Position numbers and translations under genes: made by a program
The notes under the pieces: model-generated
What the model saw: only the letters and a program-made list of their open reading frames with translations
The model's database searches: none
What the model was told of the DNA's origin: nothing
Shown: positions 8,503 to 16,765 of the stretch, one piece after another
Layout of the letters: each line of letters opens with the position of its first letter
Position numbering within the stretch: the first letter of the stretch is position 1
Source of the DNA: a virus
Virus record (IMG/VR): IMGVR_UViG_3300032297_000535
Location: 1-21,007 of that record
Direction: 5' to 3' (one strand)
DNA length: 21,007 nucleotides

Positions 8503-9279
8503 ATGCCTAGAAGAAAACCGAAACCAGAAAAGGTTTTACAGGAACAGATAAAGGCCTCATTAGATTCTATACTTGATGACGAAGGCTTAGGAATAGACTC
8601 AGTTAAACCTGACGAATTACCAAGACTGAAGTCAACTGATATAATGAACTTTAAAGATGTAACTCAGACGACTAGTACTGATGCTAAAAGTCTGATGGAT
8701 TCGATTGTTAGATTTTATCTTGATGAGAATCTGATAGATCAGACTAGCTATGTTGAATACAAGAAGAAGATCGATTCGATGAATTTGTCTTCTATGATGC
8801 TTCAGTTAAAGACTGCACAACATGCTATAACCAAATTGCTAGAAGAGATAGATCTTGGTAATGCTAATCCAAGAATGTTTGAAGTCCTTGCACAGCTTCA
8901 ATCACAGATTATGCAAATGCCAAAGGATTATCAAAACTATGTTGATAAAATGGAGGATGGATATCGGAGGATACAGAGTGAGATGGAATCTAAAAGTAAG
9001 TCTGGTGCATATACGCTTCAAAGTAACGAAGAAGGTGAGACTACATTCAATCCAGCAGCATCAGAGAATTCTTCGGGTATAAAGGTCAGAGGAACTAAGG
9101 GGCTTATGGAAGGACTCAGAGATATACTTGGTGCCGAAATAGAAGATGCCAGATTTGATGAGACTGAGGATGAAAATGCAATAGTTAATGCTAAAAGAAA
9201 AGCTCAAATAGATGCCAGTAGGAACATCGTACTGAACGATGAGGACAACTTTGAGGTAGATGATGATCTTTTTAAATAA
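8503..9279 (+). CDS. Small terminase subunit (gp16-like)
   Basis: The 258-residue protein lies immediately before the large terminase, as gene 16 does in T4. The central helical part includes NPRMFEVLAQLQSQIMQMPK (122-141) and then YQNYVDKMEDGYRRI. This mirrors the T4 gp16 oligomerisation helices (PRHMEVFATLMGQMT and following). A C-terminal segment, GTKGLMEGLRDILGAEIEDA (198-217), parallels the end of gp16. Small terminases form rings that recognise or regulate DNA and stimulate the packaging ATPase. It is about 90 residues longer than T4 gp16, mostly in a charged N-terminal tail (many Lys/Arg then Asp/Glu) and an acidic C-terminus. The leader is AT-only (TTTATTTTTT) before ATG. The gap to the large terminase is 9 bases. 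Confidence 0.82.
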   Translation: MPRRKPKPEKVLQEQIKASLDSILDDEGLGIDSVKPDELPRLKSTDIMNFKDVTQTTSTDAKSLMDSIVRFYLDENLIDQTSYVEYKKKIDSMNLSSMMLQLKTAQHAITKLLEEIDLGNANPRMFEVLAQLQSQIMQMPKDYQNYVDKMEDGYRRIQSEMESKSKSGAYTLQSNEEGETTFNPAASENSSGIKVRGTKGLMEGLRDILGAEIEDARFDETEDENAIVNAKRKAQIDASRNIVLNDEDNFEVDDDLFK

Positions 9280-9288
9280 GTCTCTTAT

Positions 9289-11094
9289 ATGTCAACACAG
9301 AGCAAAATACACGAGGAAATAGATTCTAATTATTGGAGTACCAAGAAGGTAGAAGAACTATTATATAAAGCTGAAGAGGAGGGACTTGATTTCAAGGGAG
9401 TTGATAATCCATTCCATGACGGGGATCCTTCATTAAAAAGAGCTAATGTTCTCTGGGAATATACCAGAGAAGAAATTCTCGAGATTGAAAGATGTAGCAA
9501 GGATGCGGTATATTTTGCTAAGTATTGCCAGGTAATGACTGACGACGGTCTTCAATACATAAGACTTAGGGATTACCAGCAATCTGTATTAAGAGAATAC
9601 CAAGTAAACAGATTTAATGTATTTTTAGCACCTAGACAGGTTGGTAAATCAATCACTTCGGCGGTAATTCTTGTTTGGTATCTTTTATTTAACCACGATA
9701 AGAATGCGATGATCCTTGCAAACGTTGGGTCCACTGCGGAGGAGTTGATGGACAAAATTAAAGCTATAGTCAAGGGTCTTCCGTGGTTTCTTAAACCTGG
9801 TATGGTCGTTAATAATGTGATGTCGATGAAATTCGATAATGGATGCAGAGCTATAGCCAAGACTACAACAAAAACATCTGCTATCGGTTTTACCATTCAC
9901 TTCCTTTATATGGATGAGTTTGCACATATCCATCCTAATTTTATAGAGTCCTTCTTCAGATCAACATACCCAACTGTATCTTCATCTAAAGTTTCTAGAA
10001 TTATCATTACGTCTACCCCTAACGGTATGAATAAATTCTATGAAATTTATCAAGGTGCTGTTACCGGAGAAAACAGCTTTAATCCAGTTAGGGTAGACTG
10101 GTGGCAGGTCCCTGGTAGGGATGAAAATTGGAAAAAAACAGAAATTGCTAACCTCGGTAGTGAGGAGCTATTTAATCAGGAGTACGGAAACCAATTTCTA
10201 AGCTCGTCAACTTTACTACTTGGTTCTAATGATCTTAAAAAGATTAAAGCAAACGAAGCAGAGTATCAGTGGCAAGAAATAGATTCGCTCACTGATCTTG
10301 GAATTTCTTATGAAAATTTTAAATGGCATCCTAAGTTTTCTGTCGATGTGGAAACTTTAACAAAAAACAGATTCGTTTTTTCTATAGATCTTGCAGGAGG
10401 TGGTAAAGGAGATTTTACTGTTCTTAATGTATTTAAAGTTGTACCATTACCAAAACTCATTATAGAATCCATTGACGATTTTCAGGACGAGTCTGATTTC
10501 TTTTCCCTACTGCAAGTTGGCGTATATAGGGACAATGAAATAGAAGTTGAAGACTTTAAAAAAATACTAGAAACATTATTGACTAAGGTTTTCCATCCAG
10601 AGAAGGTTAAGGTTTTATTGGAGCTTAATTTTAAAGGAGAACTCCTTATTGATAAGATAGGTAATAATGATGATCTTTCACCAGAGATATTTGTTCACAC
10701 CAAACACACAGAAGCTGCTAGAACCAGAAAGCCAGGAATTAAATACAATGAAAAAAATAAGCTCAAATATTGTGAACTTTTAAGATCACAGGTTAGGCAG
10801 AACAGAATTATGTTAAATGAAAAAGCATGGACTATACCTGAGCTTTTTTCATTTGGACTTAATACAAGAGGAACATACTCAAGTCAATCCGGGCATGATG
10901 ATGTAGCAATGAGTGTTGTTAATTTATCAGCTCTCTTCGAGTCTAGTGATTTCTATGATTTAGTTGGTGAATCGTACGACCAGCTTGATGAAAGCTACAA
11001 GGAAATCATAGATAGAAAAATGAACGAGAACAACAGTGGTGATTCTAGCACTAAAGAGGGAGGATTTTACGGATCTTTTAGCCAACTCCTCTAA
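9289..11094 (+). CDS. Large terminase subunit, ATPase and nuclease (gp17-like)
   Basis: The 601-residue protein is the DNA-packaging motor; T4 gp17 is 610 residues. The ATPase half has a Walker A at FLAPRQVGKS (112-121, K120), a Walker B at FLYMDE (205-210, with catalytic E210) and a coupling motif TSTPNG (241-246). The nuclease half has the RNase H-like acidic residues D367 (FSIDLAGGG), E445 (LLELNFKG) and D537/D538 (SGHDDVAMSV). The adenine-binding region around RLRDYQQSVL (92-101) is also typical. It docks on the portal, cuts concatemeric DNA and drives it into the head. All catalytic residues are present, so it should be active. It follows the small terminase by 9 bases. The last 25 residues are Ser/Gly-rich and probably flexible. 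Confidence 0.96.
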   Translation: MSTQSKIHEEIDSNYWSTKKVEELLYKAEEEGLDFKGVDNPFHDGDPSLKRANVLWEYTREEILEIERCSKDAVYFAKYCQVMTDDGLQYIRLRDYQQSVLREYQVNRFNVFLAPRQVGKSITSAVILVWYLLFNHDKNAMILANVGSTAEELMDKIKAIVKGLPWFLKPGMVVNNVMSMKFDNGCRAIAKTTTKTSAIGFTIHFLYMDEFAHIHPNFIESFFRSTYPTVSSSKVSRIIITSTPNGMNKFYEIYQGAVTGENSFNPVRVDWWQVPGRDENWKKTEIANLGSEELFNQEYGNQFLSSSTLLLGSNDLKKIKANEAEYQWQEIDSLTDLGISYENFKWHPKFSVDVETLTKNRFVFSIDLAGGGKGDFTVLNVFKVVPLPKLIIESIDDFQDESDFFSLLQVGVYRDNEIEVEDFKKILETLLTKVFHPEKVKVLLELNFKGELLIDKIGNNDDLSPEIFVHTKHTEAARTRKPGIKYNEKNKLKYCELLRSQVRQNRIMLNEKAWTIPELFSFGLNTRGTYSSQSGHDDVAMSVVNLSALFESSDFYDLVGESYDQLDESYKEIIDRKMNENNSGDSSTKEGGFYGSFSQLL

Positions 11095-11105
11095 TTTATC
11101 TAAGC

Positions 11106-11120
11106 TTTTTGATATATAAC
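11106..11120 (+). promoter_or_regulatory. Candidate phage late promoter before the sheath gene
   Basis: TTTTTGATATATAAC, preceded by AAGC, lies in the 102-base gap between the large terminase and the sheath. It nearly repeats the element before the neck gene and shares the TTTTTGATATATAA core with the one before the gene at 16986. A second, weaker version (GGATATATAG at 11161-11170) sits closer to the sheath start, 27 bases before the ATG, so the gap may contain two start sites. Confidence 0.45.
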
Positions 11121-11125
11121 GATAG

Positions 11126-11146
11126 AACCCTGTATTATACGGTTTT
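11126..11146 (+). terminator. Weak stem-loop followed by a short T run
   Basis: AACC (11126-11129) pairs with GGTT (11141-11144), and GTA (11132-11134) with TAC (11138-11140), around a TTA loop with a two-base bulge (CT). TTTT (11143-11146) overlaps the end of the stem. This could be a weak terminator for the terminase transcript or a leader hairpin for the sheath transcript. The stem is short, so confidence is low. Confidence 0.3.
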
Positions 11147-11196
11147 GTGTAGTCTGGGTTGGATATATAGTAAGCAAAAATATCTCTTGAATAATA

Positions 11197-14100
11197 ATGG
11201 CAAAGAAAATCAAACTTGATTTATCCCAATTCAAAGCCTCCGGTGTTTATACACTTGAATTTGATGCTTCTGAGAATGTAATTCTAACTTCTCAGACTAT
11301 CAGATTGGTTGTTGGATTTTCGAATAAAGGACCTTTTAACGCTCCTGTTTACATTCCAGATCAAACTACGGCGATCGCAATATTTGGTGACATCGATAAG
11401 ACTTTAGAAGCAAAAGGATCTTATTTCCAAAGATCTATATTGACTTGTTTAAATACAGGTCCAGTATTTGCTCTTAATTTACTTAGATTGAATAATGACA
11501 CTAGTAGTGCATCACCAGATGAGGTTCAGTATATCGGATATTCTATCGATACGGAACAATCCAATGGAGTACCTACATCGGAGTTATATTCTTCTTATTT
11601 TAATAAGGAGAGATTCTGGTTTGCTGATACGGATTACTTCTTGGCAACAATGTCAACTGTTGATACTGGTAGATTGTTTAACCTAGTTAACATAGGTCAA
11701 CAGGCAATGAGTATTATAGTTAGAAAGTCAACCGATGCAGTTCAGCCATTACAAGGATTTGATATTTTTGCAATCGATTGGTATGGCGCAGATAACGTAC
11801 CTAGTTTTATGCACCCTTACGATTACATTTCTGATTATTTCATTGATGTGATCGCGGTATCTGGTAATTGGACAGATTACCCAACCCTAGCTTTAGATCC
11901 TGAATGGAGTGAGTATTTTACAAACAATGGATTCATTAAAGCTCAGATTAACAATTTCCTTTCACAACAAAATGTTAATATTATTACTCAAGTAACAGGG
12001 TGTTTGATTCCTAACTTTGTTGATCTTAATGGAAACAACCAATACATCCAGACCTTAATCAACAACAATACTCCTTCTACAGGTCTATTCTGTGCAGTTG
12101 ATGAGGATGCTATGGACGATCTTTGTAACAATCCGTATAAGATTGACCTAGTTGGTAACCACTTAATTGATGAGCTTACTGCAGATAGAGATCTAGTTGA
12201 TGCTAGATTAAATTTCCTAAGTTATGATCAAAACTTAACAGCTGATTACCTATACAGCCAAAATTCTACTGGAGTAACAGGAGCAACATCAGGAGCTGCT
12301 GGTCTTTATACAGGTACCTTATTTACTCTTGGTGCTACTGGTACCACAGCAGGTGTTACTGGTGCAGGTTTTGATGCATATAATCCTTCTTTAACTTATG
12401 GAGGACTTCACTATCTTCAAACTAACAGCGGTGTTACTGGATCTTCTTTAACGTCAGATCAAAAACTAGAATTACAATCTTTCTTAACGCCAACCTCTAC
12501 TAACCAACCTTACATTATAGGTAAAGTAACAGGAATTACTGGACTTACTGGTAGCGTGATAAATCAATTCGCAGAAAACGATTTGGTTAAACTAAAAGTA
12601 GCGGGTGTTATAAACACTGCGGGTGAACTTAAGATAACGTTTACACATCCACTTGACACAACCTCTTATGCAGCTCAGGGTGTTTCCATACAGCCTACAA
12701 CTAATATCGTTGGAACTACTGGACCGATTTATCAAGGATGGTATCAATTCGCATCATCGGATTATCTTGATAGGGTTTATACTACCACGCCAGGTGGAAC
12801 TTCTTCTTACGCTTTAATTGGACAGCTTTCAACTCCTTTCTACCAGGATCTATACTATTCTGAGTTAGAAGACGGAGATCAGATCTGGCTTAATTCTGCT
12901 GGAACTGCTGTTAATTACTTGACATATGAGCAGACAGTAGATAGAGACCAATTCAATATCTCTTATGCTAGAAGCTTCAATAACGTAGCAAGACAAGACC
13001 CTGGTGATATTACAAACTACCCTGCTTTCGGAACTCCATATGCTTCAGATAATATAGGTGTCTCTGTAGCTGCTGGTAAGACAGATATAGTTTCTTCTGT
13101 CGGATCGATTAATGAATTCATTAATGTTATCACTCAGATAGATCCTACTAACTTTACAATATCTTCGGTTCCAACTTCACCTATCGCAGTTGGAGACTAT
13201 GTCGTATCAACAGATTTAGATATTTGTGAAACCGCTGGTAAAAATAGACAAAGCAGACTAACCAGAGTAACTGCAGTTGCACAAACTGTTACCTCTGGTG
13301 TAGTTAAGGTGACTACTGCAAGACCAGTTTACTACTATGCTGGATCACCAATACAGGTTCAAAAATTCCAATCTATACCTCAATTTACAAGATCTTTCGA
13401 CTTTACATACCTTCAAGGTTTTGTTATGACAGATTGGCACAGACCTAATGGAACTGATGCTAGGGTGTCTGAGATATTGGATGTAATGTACAATACTAAT
13501 ATCGCGGTAACTTTGGCTTCTAAGGACGTTATCTCTTTCAGATACATCGTAGATACATTCAGTGGTCAAATCTTACCTAACTCTAAGTATCAGCTTTCTA
13601 AGCTTGCTATGATGAGACAAAAAGCTTTAGCTATAATCAATGCTCCTTCGATGGCTCAGTTTAGAGCCTCAACGGATCCTAGATTTACCGCAGCACCTAC
13701 TGATGTAAATCCATACCCACCTCTACAAGCTCAGTATATTGCCGAGGGTGGAAATTTATCGCTTAACCCTTCTTATACGTTTAGCTTACCTACTGAAGAT
13801 CTTGGATCTAAGTTCGCTGCTTACTACACTCCTTATATTACAATTAGGGAAAATAACAGAAATCTGAATGTTCCGCCATCAGCTTATGTTTCTAATAACT
13901 TTGTTAGAAAATTTGCTAACGGTGAACCTTACAGTATTATCGCTGGACAAAAAAGAGGAATTATCTCAGGAAATACCCTAGTCGGTGTTGAGTATGACTT
14001 TACTGATCAAGATAGAGGATGGTTAGAGCCTATGGGTCTCAATCCTATTATCAAGAAAAGAGGACTTGGAGTCGTTATCTACGGTAACCAAACTGCATTC

Positions 14101-14457
14101 CAAACTGTAAATTCTGCATTTAATCTAGTTCACGTTAGAGATTTGCTAATTAGTCTTGAGAATGATGTTGAAGAGATCATGTCAAACTACCTATTTGATT
14201 TCAATGAAGATTCTATCAGACTCGAAATTAAAACTCTAGTCGATAATTACCTAGATGGTGTTAGAGCAGGAGGAGGTATTTATGCTTACCAAGTAATTAT
14301 GGATGCTTCAAACAATCCTCCTTCGATTATCGATCAAAACATCGGTATTATCGATGTAATCATCGAGCCTGCAAGAGGAATCCAGAAATTCATCAACAGA
14401 GTAACTGTAACTAGAACTGGTGGTATTGCAGCTGGAGGATTTATCAACTTCGTTTAA
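11197..14457 (+). CDS. Tail sheath protein (gp18-like) with large Thr/Gly-rich insertion
   Basis: The 1086-residue protein is the contractile sheath subunit, sited between terminase and tail tube as in T4. The N-terminal part has the gp18-like segment RLVVGFSNKGPFNAPVYIPD and IAIFGD (about 36-70). The C-terminal sheath domain runs from about residue 730 (FTYLQGFVMTDWHRPNG) through VIYGNQTAF to RGIQKFINRVTVTR near the end. T4 gp18 is 659 residues; the excess lies mostly between about 355 and 725. That insert opens with a Thr/Gly-rich stretch (358-455) with repeated GVTG, GATG and GITG units, followed by beta-rich sequence. Inserts in sheath proteins usually protrude on the outer tail surface. 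Codon use in the insert looks like the rest of the gene, so it is not obviously a recent import. The start follows AATAATAATGG with no Shine-Dalgarno. Confidence 0.93.
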   Translation: MAKKIKLDLSQFKASGVYTLEFDASENVILTSQTIRLVVGFSNKGPFNAPVYIPDQTTAIAIFGDIDKTLEAKGSYFQRSILTCLNTGPVFALNLLRLNNDTSSASPDEVQYIGYSIDTEQSNGVPTSELYSSYFNKERFWFADTDYFLATMSTVDTGRLFNLVNIGQQAMSIIVRKSTDAVQPLQGFDIFAIDWYGADNVPSFMHPYDYISDYFIDVIAVSGNWTDYPTLALDPEWSEYFTNNGFIKAQINNFLSQQNVNIITQVTGCLIPNFVDLNGNNQYIQTLINNNTPSTGLFCAVDEDAMDDLCNNPYKIDLVGNHLIDELTADRDLVDARLNFLSYDQNLTADYLYSQNSTGVTGATSGAAGLYTGTLFTLGATGTTAGVTGAGFDAYNPSLTYGGLHYLQTNSGVTGSSLTSDQKLELQSFLTPTSTNQPYIIGKVTGITGLTGSVINQFAENDLVKLKVAGVINTAGELKITFTHPLDTTSYAAQGVSIQPTTNIVGTTGPIYQGWYQFASSDYLDRVYTTTPGGTSSYALIGQLSTPFYQDLYYSELEDGDQIWLNSAGTAVNYLTYEQTVDRDQFNISYARSFNNVARQDPGDITNYPAFGTPYASDNIGVSVAAGKTDIVSSVGSINEFINVITQIDPTNFTISSVPTSPIAVGDYVVSTDLDICETAGKNRQSRLTRVTAVAQTVTSGVVKVTTARPVYYYAGSPIQVQKFQSIPQFTRSFDFTYLQGFVMTDWHRPNGTDARVSEILDVMYNTNIAVTLASKDVISFRYIVDTFSGQILPNSKYQLSKLAMMRQKALAIINAPSMAQFRASTDPRFTAAPTDVNPYPPLQAQYIAEGGNLSLNPSYTFSLPTEDLGSKFAAYYTPYITIRENNRNLNVPPSAYVSNNFVRKFANGEPYSIIAGQKRGIISGNTLVGVEYDFTDQDRGWLEPMGLNPIIKKRGLGVVIYGNQTAFQTVNSAFNLVHVRDLLISLENDVEEIMSNYLFDFNEDSIRLEIKTLVDNYLDGVRAGGGIYAYQVIMDASNNPPSIIDQNIGIIDVIIEPARGIQKFINRVTVTRTGGIAAGGFINFV

Positions 14458-14479
14458 TTTTTGAATTTAAGCAAAAGAC

Positions 14480-14490
14480 GATAAATATAA
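14480..14490 (+). promoter_or_regulatory. T4-late-like AT box before the first tail-tube gene
   Basis: GATAAATATAA in the 49-base gap before the tail-tube start is similar to the T4 late-promoter core (TATAAATA). It lies 16 bases before the ATG. In such AT-rich DNA a chance match is quite possible, so this is only a candidate. Confidence 0.25.
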
Positions 14491-14506
14491 AAAAAAGAAG
14501 AAGTAG

Positions 14507-15061
14507 ATGGCTGGCTTACCCCATTATCAAAATTCTCTAAGTTCGGTTAATAAATTCGAGCCGGTTTTCTTAAACCAGTTTGAAGTTCTCGTAGTACCAC
14601 CACCCGCTGTTGCTGGAGGTGGAATACTATTAGAACATGTTGTTACTGTAAGTGGACTTGATGTTGATAAAAACCCAAGCTTTGTTTCTCAGAAATATAA
14701 GTTTGCTAAAAGAAACTATGCTGGTGGTAAACCAGACACAACCGCTCTAGATCTTGGTATTAAGTTTACTGTTAACTTGGATGAAGCAAATTCGATGTAC
14801 GTATTTAAGACTCTAAGACAATGGACAGATCTTATCTATAACCCAATTACAGGAGCTCAGGGAATTAAGGCTGATTATACCGGGACTATTATTATTTCGG
14901 TATTTAATAAAAACGGTAATGTTTTTAGAAGAATAACATGTAAAGATGCTTTCCCTATAAAAGCTATTGATCCGATGGAACTTGAATATCAAAACGGTAC
15001 AAGCCTATATGAAATCAATATGACTTGGGCGGTTGATTACTGGGATGACCTATTCTTATAA
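14507..15061 (+). CDS. Tail tube protein, copy 1 (gp19-like)
   Basis: The 184-residue protein is a gp19-like tail-tube subunit; the T4 protein is 163 residues. It starts MAGLPHYQNS and has FEPVFLNQFEVLV (17-29), a conserved middle with FTVNLDEANSMYVFKTLRQW, then DLIYNPITGAQG and IIISVFNKNG. These strands build the hexameric ring of the inner tube. It follows the sheath by 49 bases, as gp19 follows gp18 in T4. It is about half identical to the next gene and shares its first seven residues and the C-terminal DYWxDLFL. The two differ most in the loop at about residues 30-60, where the second copy is longer. Which copy forms the bulk of the tube cannot be told from the sequence. Confidence 0.92.
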   Translation: MAGLPHYQNSLSSVNKFEPVFLNQFEVLVVPPPAVAGGGILLEHVVTVSGLDVDKNPSFVSQKYKFAKRNYAGGKPDTTALDLGIKFTVNLDEANSMYVFKTLRQWTDLIYNPITGAQGIKADYTGTIIISVFNKNGNVFRRITCKDAFPIKAIDPMELEYQNGTSLYEINMTWAVDYWDDLFL

Positions 15062-15077
15062 AAAAATAAAAATATAG

Positions 15078-15656
15078 ATGGCAGGTTTACCACACTATAA
15101 TAATTCTAAGGCTGCAAGAAATAACTACGAGCCTGTATTTCTTAACCAATTTGAGGTTTTGATAAATCCACCTTCTGCGGTTACTTTGGCTAATACGAGA
15201 TTTAATGGTGAAAGTATCATGTCACAGCAGGTAAAAAATGTTAGCGGGCTTTTAGTTGATATCCAACCAGGAGCACCTGTTACACAATATTATAAATTTG
15301 CTGAGAGAAGATATGCTGGTGGCGAGCCTTCTACTTCCGATGTTCAGTTTACGATGTCTTTTGAAGTGAACCTTAATGAGGCTAACTCTATGACCATGTA
15401 CAACATCCTTAGACAATGGTCGGATCTTATCTACAATCCGTTAACCGGAGCTATGGGATTAAAGAGAGATTATGTTGGTTCTATGATAATCTCTGTTTTT
15501 AACAAACAGGGTGATGTTTTCAGAAGAATCAATCTAAATAATTGTTTTTTAATTGAAGCTATAAATCCTCTGAATTTAAGCTATGACACTGGGGATGCTC
15601 TTTATACTATAGACACTACCTGGAAGTCTGATTATTGGCAAGATCTTTTCTTATAA
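15078..15656 (+). CDS. Tail tube protein, copy 2 (gp19-like paralogue)
   Basis: A 192-residue paralogue of the preceding gene, only 16 bases downstream. It shares MAGLPHY, EPVFLNQFEVL, YAGG, VNLNEANSM, LRQWSDLIYNP, IISVFNK and the C-terminal DYWQDLFL. By eye about 100 of 184 aligned residues are identical. The difference is concentrated in the N-terminal loop (about 33-60), which is longer here and contains NTRFNGESIMSQQVK. This is a tandem duplication followed by divergence. Possible roles are a tube-initiator or distal-end ring, a terminator, or an alternate subunit mixed into the tube. The leader is AAAAATAAAAATATAGATGG with no Shine-Dalgarno. Confidence 0.9.
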   Translation: MAGLPHYNNSKAARNNYEPVFLNQFEVLINPPSAVTLANTRFNGESIMSQQVKNVSGLLVDIQPGAPVTQYYKFAERRYAGGEPSTSDVQFTMSFEVNLNEANSMTMYNILRQWSDLIYNPLTGAMGLKRDYVGSMIISVFNKQGDVFRRINLNNCFLIEAINPLNLSYDTGDALYTIDTTWKSDYWQDLFL

Positions 15657-15680
15657 CTTACGGAATAAACTCTTTTATTG

Positions 15681-15718
15681 TTTCTATAATGTAGAAATGT
15701 CAGATTTTTGAACTCTGA
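15681..15718 (+). other. Two short inverted repeats after the tail-tube genes
   Basis: TTTCTA (15681-15686) pairs with TAGAAA (15692-15697) around TAATG. TCAGA (15700-15704) pairs with TCTGA (15714-15718) around nine bases. Together they form two adjacent small hairpins at the end of the tail-tube operon, just before an AT box (TTATATAAAG, 15721-15730). They may separate the abundant tail-tube mRNA from the hub gene. The stems are only 5-6 pairs and could be chance in AT-rich DNA. Confidence 0.3.
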
Positions 15719-15720
15719 TG

Positions 15721-15733
15721 TTATATAAAGAAA
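15721..15733 (+). promoter_or_regulatory. AT box before the gp26-like gene
   Basis: TTATATAAAGAAA lies 9 bases before the ATG of the hub gene. It shares ATATAAAGAAAAA with the element at 16950-16972 upstream of the tape-measure-motif gene. It may be a variant of the TGATATATAA element or simply the A-rich translation leader. Confidence 0.25.
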
Positions 15734-15742
15734 AATAAAAGT

Positions 15743-16765
15743 ATGTCTAACTCAGAAAATTTTCTATCGCCTGAAGAGATCTTAAGAGAAAAAGAAATCT
15801 CTGGGGGTCATAAGTACGATGACACTTCATTCTCGGATGAACCTGTTGTTACCCCTGTTGAAGTTCCTGATAATTCTAACATCAAGTCAGAAGCACATTC
15901 TACTATTCAACACGTTGAACAAAAACATGTAATTGATCTTGGATGGAAGAATTTACCTGTTGCTATTTTACCATCGAGAGGTTTATTCTATCCTGAAGGT
16001 ACCAAGATAGCTATAAGAGCTGCTGAAGTTAAGGAAATAAGACAATTCTCCACAATAGATGAAGACGATATGCTCGACATCGATGAAAAATTAAATCTTA
16101 TTTTAGATTCTTGTTGTAGAATGAATTTCTCTAGCGAGGGAGTGGTATCTTATAAAGATTTAAAGCAGGAGGATAGATTTTTCATTATTATGGCAATAAG
16201 GGATCTTACCTTTGTCAAAGGGGAAAACCGCATAATAATTTCTCCTGATAAAAACTGTACAACCAAAGGATGTCGAGGTATAGAAGCTATAGAACTAAGA
16301 ACCGGTGTTCTCTCGAACTACAGTATAGATGAGAAATTGATGAGGTATTATTCGATACATGAGAGAAAATTTATTTTTCCGATAAAGAGAACTGGATCTA
16401 TAATTAAAATGGGGATACCTTCTATCGGGGTTACTAAGCAGATTTCTGATTTTGTAAAAAGATCCATAAGAAATGGTATGGATGTCGACGAGAGCTTTAT
16501 AAAAATTGCACCTTTCTACTTTGATGAATGGAGGAATCTCGATGACGGCAAAATAAGAATGGAGATGCTTAATTCTGAAACCTGGGGTAAGGAGGAATTC
16601 TCTGCTTATTTCATGTTAGCTGAAAAGATAAAAGTTGGTACTAAACTTAACGTTGCAGTTACTTGTGACAAATGCGGTGAGGGGGAGGTCACCGCACCGA
16701 TATACTTTCCCGGAGGGTTCAGATCTCTTTTCCTTATTTCAGATATCTTTGGAGAACTTCTTTGA
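15743..16765 (+). CDS. Baseplate hub protein, gp26-like (T4 baseplate family), zero-frame product
   Basis: The 340-residue zero-frame product matches the T4 gp26-type baseplate hub family. Its signature is LPSRGLFYPEGTKIAIRAAE (76-95), followed by EIRQFSTIDEDD and a helical middle. T4 gp26 is 208 residues; here residues 1-65 are an extra acidic, low-complexity leader. Two cysteine pairs (C172/C177 and C308/C311, in VTCDKCG) may form a small zinc ribbon. The frame ends SDIFGELL then TGA at 16763-16765. The last sense codon plus stop is CTT TGA, and a gp51-like frame continues from there in +1. The zero-frame product may be the main one, with a fraction extended by frameshifting. It starts after AAAAATAAAAGTATG. 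Confidence 0.85.
   Translation: MSNSENFLSPEEILREKEISGGHKYDDTSFSDEPVVTPVEVPDNSNIKSEAHSTIQHVEQKHVIDLGWKNLPVAILPSRGLFYPEGTKIAIRAAEVKEIRQFSTIDEDDMLDIDEKLNLILDSCCRMNFSSEGVVSYKDLKQEDRFFIIMAIRDLTFVKGENRIIISPDKNCTTKGCRGIEAIELRTGVLSNYSIDEKLMRYYSIHERKFIFPIKRTGSIIKMGIPSIGVTKQISDFVKRSIRNGMDVDESFIKIAPFYFDEWRNLDDGKIRMEMLNSETWGKEEFSAYFMLAEKIKVGTKLNVAVTCDKCGEGEVTAPIYFPGGFRSLFLISDIFGELL

Noticed and set aside
9573-9933. Two overlapping minus-strand frames opposite the terminase ATPase domain
   Set aside because: The + strand carries the intact Walker A/B region there, so these are shadows.
12268-12560. Thr/Gly-rich sheath segment as a DNA tandem repeat or recombination site
   Set aside because: Units are irregular in spacing and codon choice, so the repetition is at the protein level and not a DNA repeat array.
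16635-16763. Upstream part of the gp51-like open frame, starting with TTG, as a real N-terminus
   Set aside because: It overlaps the conserved zinc-ribbon end of gp26, has no ATG and shows no conserved-looking sequence; only the part after 16764 is convincing.
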